From a virus: a stretch of 23,606 nucleotides of DNA. Under the pieces are notes generated by a model that was not told the DNA's origin, made no database searches, and saw only the letters and a list, made by a program, of their open reading frames with translations. How positions within the stretch are numbered: position 1 is the first letter of the stretch; each line of letters opens with the position of its first letter. Shown in pieces: positions 6,553 through 11,644 of this stretch. The translations under genes and the position numbers were made by a program. The stretch covers positions 1 through 23,606 of IMG/VR virus record IMGVR_UViG_3300031276_000015, one strand, 5' to 3'.

Positions 6553-6973
6553 GACTTTTTTCTCCTTTCATTAATTTTTCATCAATTGAATATGTTCTAT
6601 TATCTGGATTAACTAATTTTACCCAATCATAATCAATATCAAAAAATCTTTTAATGAATTTTTGAGCTAATTTATTTCTAGTATCATAATCAACTATACA
6701 TAAATTATCCATTATCCAACATGCTATGTTTGAGTGCCAGCCTAATAAAATATCATCATCATTTAATATATTTTGTCTTAGTAAAGCATATCCATTCACA
6801 CATGGAAGACTTTTTAAATATTCTTTGATATCAATTAAGTCTTGTATCTGTCTTTTTTTCTTTTCTATAAAAGACACTATAAAAGACATATTACCATCAT
6901 TTAATAAACATAACTCATACTCTTGCCTTAATTCATTTTGGATTTTACTTAATTTTTTTAAACAATCATCCAT
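6539..6973 (-). CDS. hypothetical phage protein, 144 aa
   Basis: A soluble, mostly helical protein beginning MDDCLKKLSKIQNELRQE. It has a KKKRQIQDLIDIKEYLKSL helix and a Trp-rich second half (LLGWHSNIACWIMDNL, DYDWVKL). It ends overlapping the holin start, and its last codons carry the holin ribosome binding site. The ATG at 6973 is nine bases after GGAGG. An overlapping ATG at 6977 in another frame stops after three codons, and an in-frame ATG at 7012 lacks a ribosome binding site. No family is recognised. Confidence 0.72.
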   Translation of the reverse strand: MDDCLKKLSKIQNELRQEYELCLLNDGNMSFIVSFIEKKKRQIQDLIDIKEYLKSLPCVNGYALLRQNILNDDDILLGWHSNIACWIMDNLCIVDYDTRNKLAQKFIKRFFDIDYDWVKLVNPDNRTYSIDEKLMKGEKSHESK

Positions 6974-6977
6974 CCAT

Positions 6978-7151
6978 CTAAACCTCCAATTCGAAACATT
7001 GTTGATATACATTGTCTATTACATTTAAACCTTCTTCTTGGAGCATGAAGAATATTTGGTCCACCTTATCATTATCAAATTTTAGATAATAATATTTTCC
7101 TTCTTTCAATAATTTTTCCCTTATTTCTTGATATGAAATTTCATTAATCAT
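6978..7151 (-). CDS. 57-aa hypothetical protein
   Basis: A 58-codon frame with ATG overlapping the stop of the upstream membrane protein gene (ATGA). The protein (MINEISYQEIREKLLKEGKY, then YYLKFDNDKVDQIFFMLQEEGL) looks like a small alpha/beta unit with balanced charge and a hydrophobic strand, as in many phage accessory proteins. The GGAGG near its end serves the next gene. No family is recognised. Confidence 0.65.
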   Translation of the reverse strand: MINEISYQEIREKLLKEGKYYYLKFDNDKVDQIFFMLQEEGLNVIDNVYQQCFELEV

Positions 7152-7627
7152 TTAAAAACAACCTCCTTGACGTCAACATCCCAACCTTTACCCTCAATAA
7201 TTCCTATTACTGTTATTTCATCACTTTTTTGTAACTTAGCAACGATTGATTTATCTTTATCTTTTAATTTTAATCTAACTGTTGTCAATGCGAACTCTTC
7301 ACTAGATAAAGTAACGGTTAAACTGTTTAAAACTTCGCTAATATCATTTATTTGTCCGGTTATTTCATATTTTTTATTTTTATATTTTTGGTCTGCAGCT
7401 ATCTCATTTTCGTCATATTCTTTTATTAAAGTATCTGCATCTATTTTGCCTATAATTTCTTTTGTTGGTTTTGGTTTAGTAATTGGTTTAGTGCTTGTTG
7501 CCGTACTATCAATAATAACCGGTGTTTCTATATCACTATCCAACAAACCACCTATACAACAAAACATTGCACAAATTATAAAAAATCCACCTATTGAAAG
7601 ACATATTATCATTAGTTTTTTATTCAT
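7148..7627 (-). CDS. membrane-anchored OB-fold (tRNA_anti-like) protein
   Basis: A 159-residue protein. The N-terminus has a basic start and a transmembrane segment (MIICLSIGGFFIICAMFCCIGG, residues 6-27) that could be an uncleaved anchor. A Thr/Pro/Lys-rich linker spans about 38-56. The rest matches the tRNA_anti-like OB-fold pattern: DADTLIKEYDENEIAADQKYKNKK, then YEITGQINDI, beta strands, and a final DEITVIGIIEGKG. This domain occurs in phage-encoded and bacterial membrane proteins of unknown role. An outward-facing OB domain would suit an envelope or superinfection-exclusion function, but that is speculation. The ATG overlaps the previous stop and follows GAGGT. Confidence 0.68.
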   Translation of the reverse strand: MNKKLMIICLSIGGFFIICAMFCCIGGLLDSDIETPVIIDSTATSTKPITKPKPTKEIIGKIDADTLIKEYDENEIAADQKYKNKKYEITGQINDISEVLNSLTVTLSSEEFALTTVRLKLKDKDKSIVAKLQKSDEITVIGIIEGKGWDVDVKEVVFK

Positions 7628-7794
7628 TCTTCAATAACCTCCTCTATCCATTCTTTCCCGAACACATAACCATCTACATGATATAAATTACCTTCTTTTC
7701 TAGCTGTTAAATAACCATTATTGGATTGTTTTTTCAATAGTTCATTAACCCAAGCTTTTCTACTATCTAATCTATCTTTAATTTTAACCTTCAT
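7624..7794 (-). CDS. 56-aa hypothetical protein, possible winged/HTH-like
   Basis: A small basic protein starting MKVKIKDRLDSRKAWVNELL, followed by KKQSNNGYLTARKEGNLYHVDGYVFGKEWIEEV. The helix-turn-strand pattern with GYLTARKEGN...VDGY hints at a winged DNA-binding domain, but it is too short for confidence. The ATG at 7794 lies nine bases after GGAGGT and overlaps the previous gene by 11 bases. An upstream in-frame ATG at 7836 has no ribosome binding site. It is followed by an ATGA overlap with the OB-fold gene. Confidence 0.65.
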   Translation of the reverse strand: MKVKIKDRLDSRKAWVNELLKKQSNNGYLTARKEGNLYHVDGYVFGKEWIEEVIEE

Positions 7795-8119
7795 AAATTC
7801 TAACCTCCACAGTTTCAATATTCCCATGATTTCCATAATAAAATCTAGTTGACCATATTATATTTAAATCAATTTCAAACATTTTTAAATCATTTAAATA
7901 AACAAAGGCTTTTTCTTCTTCTTCATCAACAATATATGTTAAACTTCCAACATCACTTTTAAACTCTTCAATATTTCTTTCACTTGTTAAAAATCTAATA
8001 TATTTCAACCCTTGCATTTTTTGCAACACTTCACAATCTAAACCATAATTTTTTCTAACATTTTCTATAGCTTCCTCAAAAGCATTTTTTACATCTTCAT
8101 TTATAAATGCATTATTCAT
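7784..8119 (-). CDS. hypothetical phage protein, 111 aa
   Basis: A soluble acidic protein. An N-terminal helix (VKNAFEEAIENVRKNYGLDCEVLQ) precedes a beta-rich region (LKYIRFLTSER, LTYIVDEEEEKAFVYLNDL, MFEIDLNIIWSTRFYY) and a closing strand ETVEVRIYEG. Such a helix plus sheet unit is common in phage accessory proteins, but no family is recognised. The ATG overlaps the previous stop in ATGA, so its expression is coupled to the coiled-coil protein before it. Confidence 0.72.
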   Translation of the reverse strand: MNNAFINEDVKNAFEEAIENVRKNYGLDCEVLQKMQGLKYIRFLTSERNIEEFKSDVGSLTYIVDEEEEKAFVYLNDLKMFEIDLNIIWSTRFYYGNHGNIETVEVRIYEG

Positions 8120-8385
8120 ATTATTTCGCCCCCATATCCATCTAATATAAAAATTGCAGATTGAATTAATTTACCAAGTTTATTATTCTTTCTTTTAAGT
8201 TCGGTTATCTCTTGATCTAATTTATAATTTTCTTCTAACATGCCATTATTCAATTTTTTATTAGCATTTATTATTGTTTCTAAAACTTCTTTTATTTCTT
8301 CATTTTCTAAAGATGTATTTTCCAAACATGCAAATACCTCAGTTTTAAAATCCTCAATATTATATAATCTTGCAACTTCTTTCAT
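8116..8385 (-). CDS. coiled-coil hypothetical protein, 89 aa
   Basis: A mostly helical protein. The central part (IKEVLETIINANKKLNNGMLE, then YKLDQEITELKRKNNKLGKL) carries the heptad spacing of a coiled coil, suggesting an oligomer. The C-terminus (IQSAIFILDGYGGEII) is more hydrophobic. The ATG shares bases with the TAA of the upstream micro-ORF (TAATG), and GGAGATGATAGG encoded in that micro-ORF is its ribosome binding site. No family is recognised. Confidence 0.7.
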   Translation of the reverse strand: MKEVARLYNIEDFKTEVFACLENTSLENEEIKEVLETIINANKKLNNGMLEENYKLDQEITELKRKNNKLGKLIQSAIFILDGYGGEII

Positions 8386-8465
8386 TACCTATCATCTCCT
8401 AAATAATATTTAATAATTCCATACAACAAAGCAATTATACACAATACAATCATTATTTTTAACAT
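8385..8465 (-). CDS. 26-aa single-helix membrane micro-protein
   Basis: A 27-codon frame. MLKIMIVLCIIALLYGIIKYY forms one transmembrane helix and GDDR is a charged tail. It is joined to both neighbours by TAATG overlaps: its ATG uses the stop of the gene before and its stop overlaps the next start. The GDDR codons contain GGAGATGATAGG, the only plausible ribosome binding site of the downstream gene. It is too short for family assignment but belongs to the set of micro membrane ORFs repeated in this window. Confidence 0.58.
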   Translation of the reverse strand: MLKIMIVLCIIALLYGIIKYYLGDDR

Positions 8466-8899
8466 TAAAAATCACGTCTTTTCATAAAATCTAATATATT
8501 ATATTTTAAACACATAAAATTAGGGACCTTTAACATTGAATCTCTATCTAGGTTATAAATATTTCCTGTAAAATTTTCTTTAAATCTTACAACTTCATAT
8601 ATTTTAGTATCATCTTTTTTGCTAATAAAGAGCTTTCCGTAATAATGAATATAATCATTTATTTCATTTTTTTGTCTATCTATTAGATATTCATTATAAT
8701 AAAACACTATATCTTGATTATTAAATTCTTTAAAATAACTAATATCTCCGATTCCATAACCATATTTTTGGTTTATTTCATTAGTTAAAAGTTTAAAATT
8801 ATCTGCCATTTTTTTTTCTCTATCATCCAACCATTTTTTAATAATATCAATATCTTCATCAGATAAACTATCCAGAAATTGACTCATTTTTTCCTTCAT
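8465..8899 (-). CDS. hypothetical phage protein, 144 aa
   Basis: A soluble protein. Its start, MKEKMSQFLDSLSDEDIDII, followed by KKWLDDREKK, is a charged helix pair. The rest is Tyr-, Asn- and Phe-rich with beta segments (NQDIVFYYNEYLI, YHYYGKLFI, IYEVVRFKENFTGNIY) and ends FMKRRDF. No family is recognised. The ATG at 8899 follows GAGGAG by seven bases. A second ATG four codons later is possible, and one at 8947 is upstream of the ribosome binding site. It overlaps the preceding membrane/coiled-coil gene by 32 bases. Confidence 0.7.
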   Translation of the reverse strand: MKEKMSQFLDSLSDEDIDIIKKWLDDREKKMADNFKLLTNEINQKYGYGIGDISYFKEFNNQDIVFYYNEYLIDRQKNEINDYIHYYGKLFISKKDDTKIYEVVRFKENFTGNIYNLDRDSMLKVPNFMCLKYNILDFMKRRDF

Positions 8900-9179
8900 T
8901 GTTCGACTCCTCCTCATCAAAATGGACCTCACATTTCCCCATAACATTTTCTACATCAAATTCTTTTGTAATATCTAAAAGAAAAAGTCTAAGTGTGTGC
9001 ATCTGTCTAATAATTTGATTTAATTCTTTATTATAAACCTTCAAATTGTTATTCATTTTTTCAGTTAATTTTAAAACCTCTTCACTGTCACCAATGTGCC
9101 TTATTTTGTGAACATATATTAAATACCCTATTATTGTTAATAATATAATAGTTATCAATATACAATACATTTCTAACAT
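8868..9179 (-). CDS. membrane-anchored coiled-coil protein, 103 aa
   Basis: The N-terminal segment MLEMYCILITIILLTIIGYL is a transmembrane helix with few basic residues before it. It is followed by a charged helical region (EEVLKLTEKMNNNLKVYNKE and beyond) likely to form a coiled coil, and an acidic tail (HFDEEESNNEGKNES). The layout suggests a membrane-tethered rod, as in spanin-like or holin-associated proteins, but no family is recognised. The ATG lies after GGGGTGAAATGCA. The 16-base sequence preceding it is identical to the one before the gene at 21908-22393. Confidence 0.68.
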   Translation of the reverse strand: MLEMYCILITIILLTIIGYLIYVHKIRHIGDSEEVLKLTEKMNNNLKVYNKELNQIIRQMHTLRLFLLDITKEFDVENVMGKCEVHFDEEESNNEGKNESISG

Positions 9180-9192
9180 TGCATTTCACCCC

Positions 9193-9255
9193 TTAATACT
9201 GCTCTTTACTCTCCTCAATCTCCATTTCCTATAAGCTTACAATTAACAAATTCAT
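9193..9255 (-). pseudogene. micro-ORF interrupted by an in-frame TAG
   Basis: An ATG overlapping the previous stop (ATGA) opens a frame reading MNLLIVSL, then TAG at 9229-9231, then EMEIEESKEQY and TAA. If the TAG were sense this would be a 20-codon gene fitting tightly between its neighbours. The hydrophobic-then-acidic composition recalls the other micro-ORFs. A nonsense mutation or simple chance are both possible. No other gene in the window suggests TAG readthrough. Confidence 0.25.
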
Positions 9256-9581
9256 TTTTTCTCCTCCATCATATAATATTTATCACATACAGCCATAACT
9301 TGGATTAATTCCTTTATACAATTAAACGCTCTATGATGAATAGTCCCAATGATAGTATCATTTATTTTATCTGCTTTGATATCTTCCCATAGTATTTTTT
9401 TATAATTATCAATCCCGGATATTTCTTTTAACACTTCTTCATATTCTTCTAATAAAACCGCAAAAAATTCATGTATATTATGAAAATGTCCGTATTTATC
9501 AATAGCCATGAATTTTTGTTTTTTTACTAAATTTGACATTGCTTCCATTAACATATTGTCATACTCTTTATTTTCTATCAT
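9252..9581 (-). CDS. MazG-like phage protein
   Basis: A 109-residue all-helical protein. The segment HEFFAVLLEEYEEVLKEI near residues 36-53 followed by LWEDIK and a late helix AFNCIKELIQVMAVCDKYY resembles small phage MazG-like proteins, where an EExxE helix and a later helix place acidic residues around a metal for hydrolysis of nucleoside triphosphates to monophosphates. The second ExxD motif of true MazG is not clearly present (ExxQ is seen), so activity is uncertain. The ATG overlaps the previous stop, and GAAGGT just upstream gives the ribosome binding site. Confidence 0.52.
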   Translation of the reverse strand: MIENKEYDNMLMEAMSNLVKKQKFMAIDKYGHFHNIHEFFAVLLEEYEEVLKEISGIDNYKKILWEDIKADKINDTIIGTIHHRAFNCIKELIQVMAVCDKYYMMEEKK

Positions 9582-9820
9582 TTAATAATACCTTCACTTT
9601 CTAAAATTCTTTTTATCTCCATAGCATTTCTAACACTCTTATAATTTAAAAATGAAATAAAACCAGTTATAAAACCAACTATTAAAAATCCATATTCTGG
9701 TCCATTATTTCCAGTTATAAAACTTATAAGAAAATATATATTTATGAAGAAATTTATAAATAAAGCTATAGTCATTGAGGCCCCATTTTGCATTATTATT
9801 AAATCAAGTCGCTCTTTCAT
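9578..9820 (-). CDS. two-helix membrane protein, 80 aa
   Basis: Two hydrophobic segments (MTIALFINFFINIYFLISFI, about 16-35, and FLIVGFITGFISFL, about 45-58) are separated by a short polar loop (TGNNGPEYG) and followed by a charged helix NAMEIKRILESEG. This hairpin topology is common in small phage membrane proteins including holins, but its distance from the amidase and the lack of family motifs leave function open. The ATG follows GGAGAG by seven bases, encoded in the end of the zinc-ribbon gene. Confidence 0.68.
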   Translation of the reverse strand: MKERLDLIIMQNGASMTIALFINFFINIYFLISFITGNNGPEYGFLIVGFITGFISFLNYKSVRNAMEIKRILESEGIIK

Positions 9821-9821
9821 T

Positions 9822-10016
9822 CTATAACTCTCCTATCTCTATTTGCTTATTTTTTTCATCTTCTATTAATTCAATACCTTGTAATTTATATTTTCTTATT
9901 TCAGATTTACTTAACCATTGTTTCCATGCATGACATTTTTTACAATACATTCCAACATGGACACTTTTCTTTTTAATATAAAATATTTCATTTAGACAAT
10001 GTTTACATTTAAACAT
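9822..10016 (-). CDS. 64-aa zinc-ribbon protein
   Basis: Two CxxC knuckles, CKHC near residues 4-7 and CKKC near 25-28, are 17 residues apart, a standard zinc ribbon. A Trp-rich helix follows (HAWKQWLSKSEIRKYKL) with an acidic tail. Such proteins in phages often bind nucleic acids or RNA polymerase. The ATG at 10016 lies eight bases after GGAGGT, and the GTG one codon earlier is less favourable. The gene joins a tight cluster of small early proteins. Confidence 0.72.
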   Translation of the reverse strand: MFKCKHCLNEIFYIKKKSVHVGMYCKKCHAWKQWLSKSEIRKYKLQGIELIEDEKNKQIEIGEL

Positions 10017-10083
10017 CACAAAATACCTCCAATTTATTAATCAATTTAAATATTTCATCCCTATTCAAAATATTTAAATCCAT
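10009..10083 (-). CDS. possible 24-aa peptide
   Basis: A 25-codon frame encoding MDLNILNRDEIFKLINKLEV and four more residues. It starts inside the end of the preceding 51-codon gene and overlaps the start of the zinc-ribbon gene. It would fill the otherwise empty 50 bases between them and reads as a plausible amphipathic helix. No good ribosome binding site is seen, so this may be chance. Confidence 0.3.
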   Translation of the reverse strand: MDLNILNRDEIFKLINKLEVFCDV

Positions 10084-10216
10084 TACATCTAAAATTTATT
10101 ATTTTTAATTTATTAAGACCATATTTATCTATTTGCCTATTTCTCCATATATCCGATATTTTGTTAGTTTTATATTTATTCTTCAACTTATTTCTTTCGA
10201 TATTTCTTAATTTCAT
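10061..10216 (-). CDS. 51-aa basic hypothetical protein
   Basis: A 52-codon frame whose ATG overlaps the preceding stop (ATGA). The product is very basic (MKLRNIERNKLKNKYKTNKI, then DIWRNRQIDKYGLNKLKIIN), which suggests nucleic acid binding. The segment with I-x-x-I-W-x-N-R-x-I-x-K-Y-G reads like a short helix-turn-helix or homing-endonuclease-type DNA-binding helix, but the protein is too short to assign. Confidence 0.55.
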   Translation of the reverse strand: MKLRNIERNKLKNKYKTNKISDIWRNRQIDKYGLNKLKIINFRCNGFKYFE

Positions 10217-10398
10217 TTTTTAGCTTCCTCCTTTAATTTATCCCTATATTCTATCCTTTTAAATAAATTGTCTTGGATATGTTCTATAACTTCAATTTCA
10301 TTTGTTAGCCTCATCCCATGCCCTTCTAACATATCCAATAACATTAATATATTGGTTACCTTTTCGGCTTGATATTCAAGCCCCAAATTTTTAGCCAT
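10213..10398 (-). CDS. 61-aa helical protein
   Basis: A charged helical protein starting MAKNLGLEYQAEKVTNILML, with heptad-like leucine/isoleucine spacing through LLDMLEGHGMRLTNEIEVIEHI and a basic-acidic end (FKRIEYRDKLKEEAKK). It is probably a small coiled-coil dimer. The start at 10398 leaves about ten bases after AAAGGTG. The ATG three codons earlier is too close to that site. It overlaps the end of the Cys-rich gene by eight bases and is coupled to the next gene by ATGA. Confidence 0.65.
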   Translation of the reverse strand: MAKNLGLEYQAEKVTNILMLLDMLEGHGMRLTNEIEVIEHIQDNLFKRIEYRDKLKEEAKK

Positions 10399-10576
10399 AA
10401 ATACCATACACCTTTTTTAATCGTTTTGCCTCACAACAAAAACAATATCTATTTTTTATTGAAATTACATTCTCACAATTATATGTGATACATTTATGTG
10501 TTGTTATACCATTATTATAAGTTCTTTTATTCTTTGGAATCATTGAACTATTAAAACCTAACTGTTGTGATTTCAT
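10391..10576 (-). CDS. Cys-rich first gene of the accessory operon
   Basis: A 61-residue protein with cysteines in HKCITYNCEN (Cx4C) and NRYCFCCEAKR (CxCC), enough for one zinc site. It is basic overall and likely binds nucleic acid or a protein partner. The ATG lies nine bases after AAAAGGGGG. It is the first gene after the 1-kb control region and is preceded by an extended -10 promoter, so it should head the long accessory transcript running to the lysis genes. No family is recognised. Confidence 0.68.
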   Translation of the reverse strand: MKSQQLGFNSSMIPKNKRTYNNGITTHKCITYNCENVISIKNRYCFCCEAKRLKKVYGIYG

Positions 10577-10600
10577 GTCATGTAACCCCCTTTTTATGCT

Positions 10601-10647
10601 ATTGTATCATAAAAGAGACTCTTTTCCCATTAAACGACACTAAACGA
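10601..10647 (-). promoter_or_regulatory. accessory-operon promoter with spacer dyad and tandem TCGTTTA
   Basis: Minus-strand TGATACAAT (10601-10609) is an extended -10 with no clear -35. Its spacer holds a perfect dyad AAAAGAG-A-CTCTTTT (10611-10625). Farther upstream TCGTTTA occurs twice with a 10-bp period (10641-10647 and 10631-10637). This places a repressor-type dyad against the -10 and activator-type direct repeats near -35 to -50. The operator differs from the ATAC-N6-GTAT type of the early promoters, suggesting a different regulator. Confidence 0.55.
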
Positions 10648-10687
10648 TTATTTTTCTTAAATTGAATTTGTTTTAGAATGGGGAAAT

Positions 10688-10714
10688 GGGATTGATATAA
10701 AATGTATCAATCCC
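10688..10714. repeat. 10-bp perfect inverted repeat
   Basis: GGGATTGATA (10688-10697) and TATCAATCCC (10705-10714) form a perfect stem with a seven-base loop. No T-run follows on either strand, so it is not a standard terminator. The GGGATT ends belong to the GGGAW repeat family found further up the control region. Confidence 0.8.
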
Positions 10715-10821
10715 ACCTATTAAATTGAAAAAACTTCTATTATTTAATTCCATAGGGTATATGTATAATTTGTATAATTTACTTAAATTAACTATTATTA
10801 CAAGTTCACATTTAATATAAC

Positions 10822-10853
10822 AAAAAAAGGAATAAAATGCAATCCCTTTTTTT
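10822..10853 (-). terminator. bidirectional intrinsic terminator
   Basis: A 12-bp stem with one mismatch: seven A-T pairs, two G-C pairs, an A-C mismatch and two more pairs, with an eight-base loop at 10834-10841. The arms themselves are A7 and T7, so a U-tract follows on both strands. It would end transcripts coming from the promoters at 11024-11170 before the accessory operon promoter. Confidence 0.7.
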
Positions 10854-10890
10854 ACGATTGTGTACTCTTTGGCTAGAACACTATATTAAA

Positions 10891-10927
10891 ATATGTTGAG
10901 TTACAATTATATTATAACTCAACATAT
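10891..10927. repeat. 13-bp perfect inverted repeat
   Basis: ATATGTTGAGTTA (10891-10903) pairs perfectly with TAACTCAACATAT (10915-10927) around an 11-base loop. No U-run follows, so it is more likely an RNA stem or a protein-binding dyad than a terminator. It sits within the candidate small RNA. Confidence 0.85.
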
Positions 10928-11023
10928 CCATTTTGACAAAAATAATTACCACTCATAGATAAAAACTATTCTATCACTTTTCAAACAAATTATATATCTA
11001 TTTAATCAAAATCTACAAGTCGA

Positions 11024-11053
11024 ATTTTATCATACAATTGTACTAATAAGCAA
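11024..11053 (-). promoter_or_regulatory. promoter of the candidate small RNA
   Basis: Minus-strand TTGCTT (11048-11053), an 18-base spacer and TAAAAT (11024-11029) preceded by TG. The spacer ends in GTATGA, as at the early promoters, and contains the palindrome TACAATTGTA (11033-11042). Confidence 0.45.
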
Positions 11054-11070
11054 CAAACTGTTTACATAGA

Positions 11071-11130
11071 CTATAATATAATAAATGCTGTTAATATTAA
11101 TTCAACCCATTTTTTTAATTTTTTCTCCAT
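11071..11130 (-). CDS. 19-aa hydrophobic micro-ORF in the control region
   Basis: The frame reads MEKKLKKWVELILTAFIIL and stops at TAG. A basic N-terminus is followed by one short hydrophobic helix. AAAGGA lies ten bases upstream, and an extended -10 promoter (11162-11170) would start a transcript about 25 bases before the ATG. It is the only plausible coding frame in the 1-kb control region. A truncated membrane protein, a leader peptide or a type I toxin-like peptide are all possible. Confidence 0.42.
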   Translation of the reverse strand: MEKKLKKWVELILTAFIIL

Positions 11131-11161
11131 TTTATATATTTCCTTTCCATTTTTTAACACA

Positions 11162-11170
11162 ATTATATCA
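11162..11170 (-). promoter_or_regulatory. extended -10 promoter upstream of the 19-aa ORF
   Basis: Minus-strand TGATATAAT is a perfect extended -10 (TG-n-TATAAT). No -35 resembling TTGACA is seen 16-18 bases upstream, which extended -10 promoters can tolerate. The predicted start near 11155 precedes the micro-ORF. Confidence 0.45.
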
Positions 11171-11241
11171 TTTTTAAAAAGGGAATAGAATTAGGGATTC
11201 ATTTTTTAGAGAAAATCCCTTGCCTTTTTCTGGAAAAGGGA

Positions 11242-11274
11242 AAAAGGGAATTAATACGGGATTAATTCCCTTTT
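11242..11274. repeat. 14-bp perfect inverted repeat in the origin region
   Basis: AAAAGGGAATTAAT (11242-11255) and ATTAATTCCCTTTT (11261-11274) pair without mismatch around a five-base loop ACGGG. The arms contain two copies of the GGGAW element facing each other. It could bind an initiator dimer or extrude as a cruciform, and its T4 end could also give weak termination. Confidence 0.85.
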
Positions 11275-11475
11275 AGTAAACAGTTATTATTATTAGGCTT
11301 GTAGAGAAAAGGGAAATTTGATTTTTTTTCATTCCCTGACATCAAATTCACTATTTATCTTTCTTTATAACTTTTTAGGGATTATATTATATATATATAT
11401 AAAGTTTTGAAAAAAATAAAAAATATCCTCCGAATATCCATATATTAGGATAAATATTTTCCATATGTTGTAAAT

Positions 11476-11484
11476 TGTGGATAA
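11476..11484 (-). other. DnaA box TTATCCACA
   Basis: The minus strand reads TTATCCACA, an exact match to the DnaA box consensus. An alternating TA run lies about 75 bases away at 11389-11400. This supports the origin call, though one nine-base match can arise by chance. Confidence 0.5.
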
Positions 11485-11579
11485 CTTTTTGTTTTTTTTT
11501 CCTATAAGAATTTTAACATCGAAAATCGATCCCTTTTTCCCTTTTTTTAAATTAAATCAACTTATAACTGGATTTTTGC

Positions 11580-11607
11580 AAAAAAAAACAGGGATTTTTT
11601 AATCCCT
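11580..11607 (-). terminator. intrinsic terminator of the primase-helicase gene
   Basis: On the minus strand AGGGATT-AAAA-AATCCCT forms a 7-bp stem (11590-11596 with 11601-11607), followed after one G by nine T residues (11580-11588). It begins about 38 bases after the stop of the primase-helicase gene. This is the clearest Rho-independent terminator in the window. Confidence 0.85.
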
Positions 11608-11644
11608 TTTCATGTTTTAAAAAAATCCCTTTCCCTTTTCATAT

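Larger units (their letters stand above)
10822..11017 (-). ncRNA. candidate structured small RNA of about 200 nt
   Basis: A promoter-like sequence (TTGCTT, 18 bases, TAAAAT with extended TG) at 11024-11053 would start an RNA near 11017. The RNA contains a 13-bp perfect hairpin (10891-10927) and ends at the T7 terminator at 10822-10853. The only ATG-started frames are 14-16 codons without ribosome binding sites, so the RNA looks non-coding. Location between the replication initiator gene and the accessory operon suggests control of replication or gene expression. All of this is inferred from sequence signals. Confidence 0.42.
11171..11640. other. candidate replication origin with GGGAW repeats
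   Basis: This 470-base stretch has no gene beyond the primase terminator. It carries more than ten copies of an AAAAGGGAW-like element in both orientations, for example near 11176, 11193, 11214, 11235, 11243, 11258, 11307, 11377, 11530 and 11622, in a background with almost no other G-runs. It also has a 14-bp perfect hairpin, an AT-only run (11389-11400) and a perfect DnaA box. Iterons plus DnaA box plus AT-rich unwinding element beside the gene for a primase-helicase is the usual make-up of a phage or plasmid origin. Confidence 0.55.

Noticed and set aside
9229-9231. TAG recoding as a sense codon in this phage
   Set aside because: Several genes end normally in TAG (for example the Rad52-like, helicase and HIRAN genes), and all long frames read well with the standard bacterial code.
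10933-10961. Plus-strand TTGACA-17-TAGATA as an antisense promoter against the 19-residue ORF
   Set aside because: The -35 is perfect but the -10 matches at only three positions. An antisense RNA for a type I toxin system cannot be supported from this alone.
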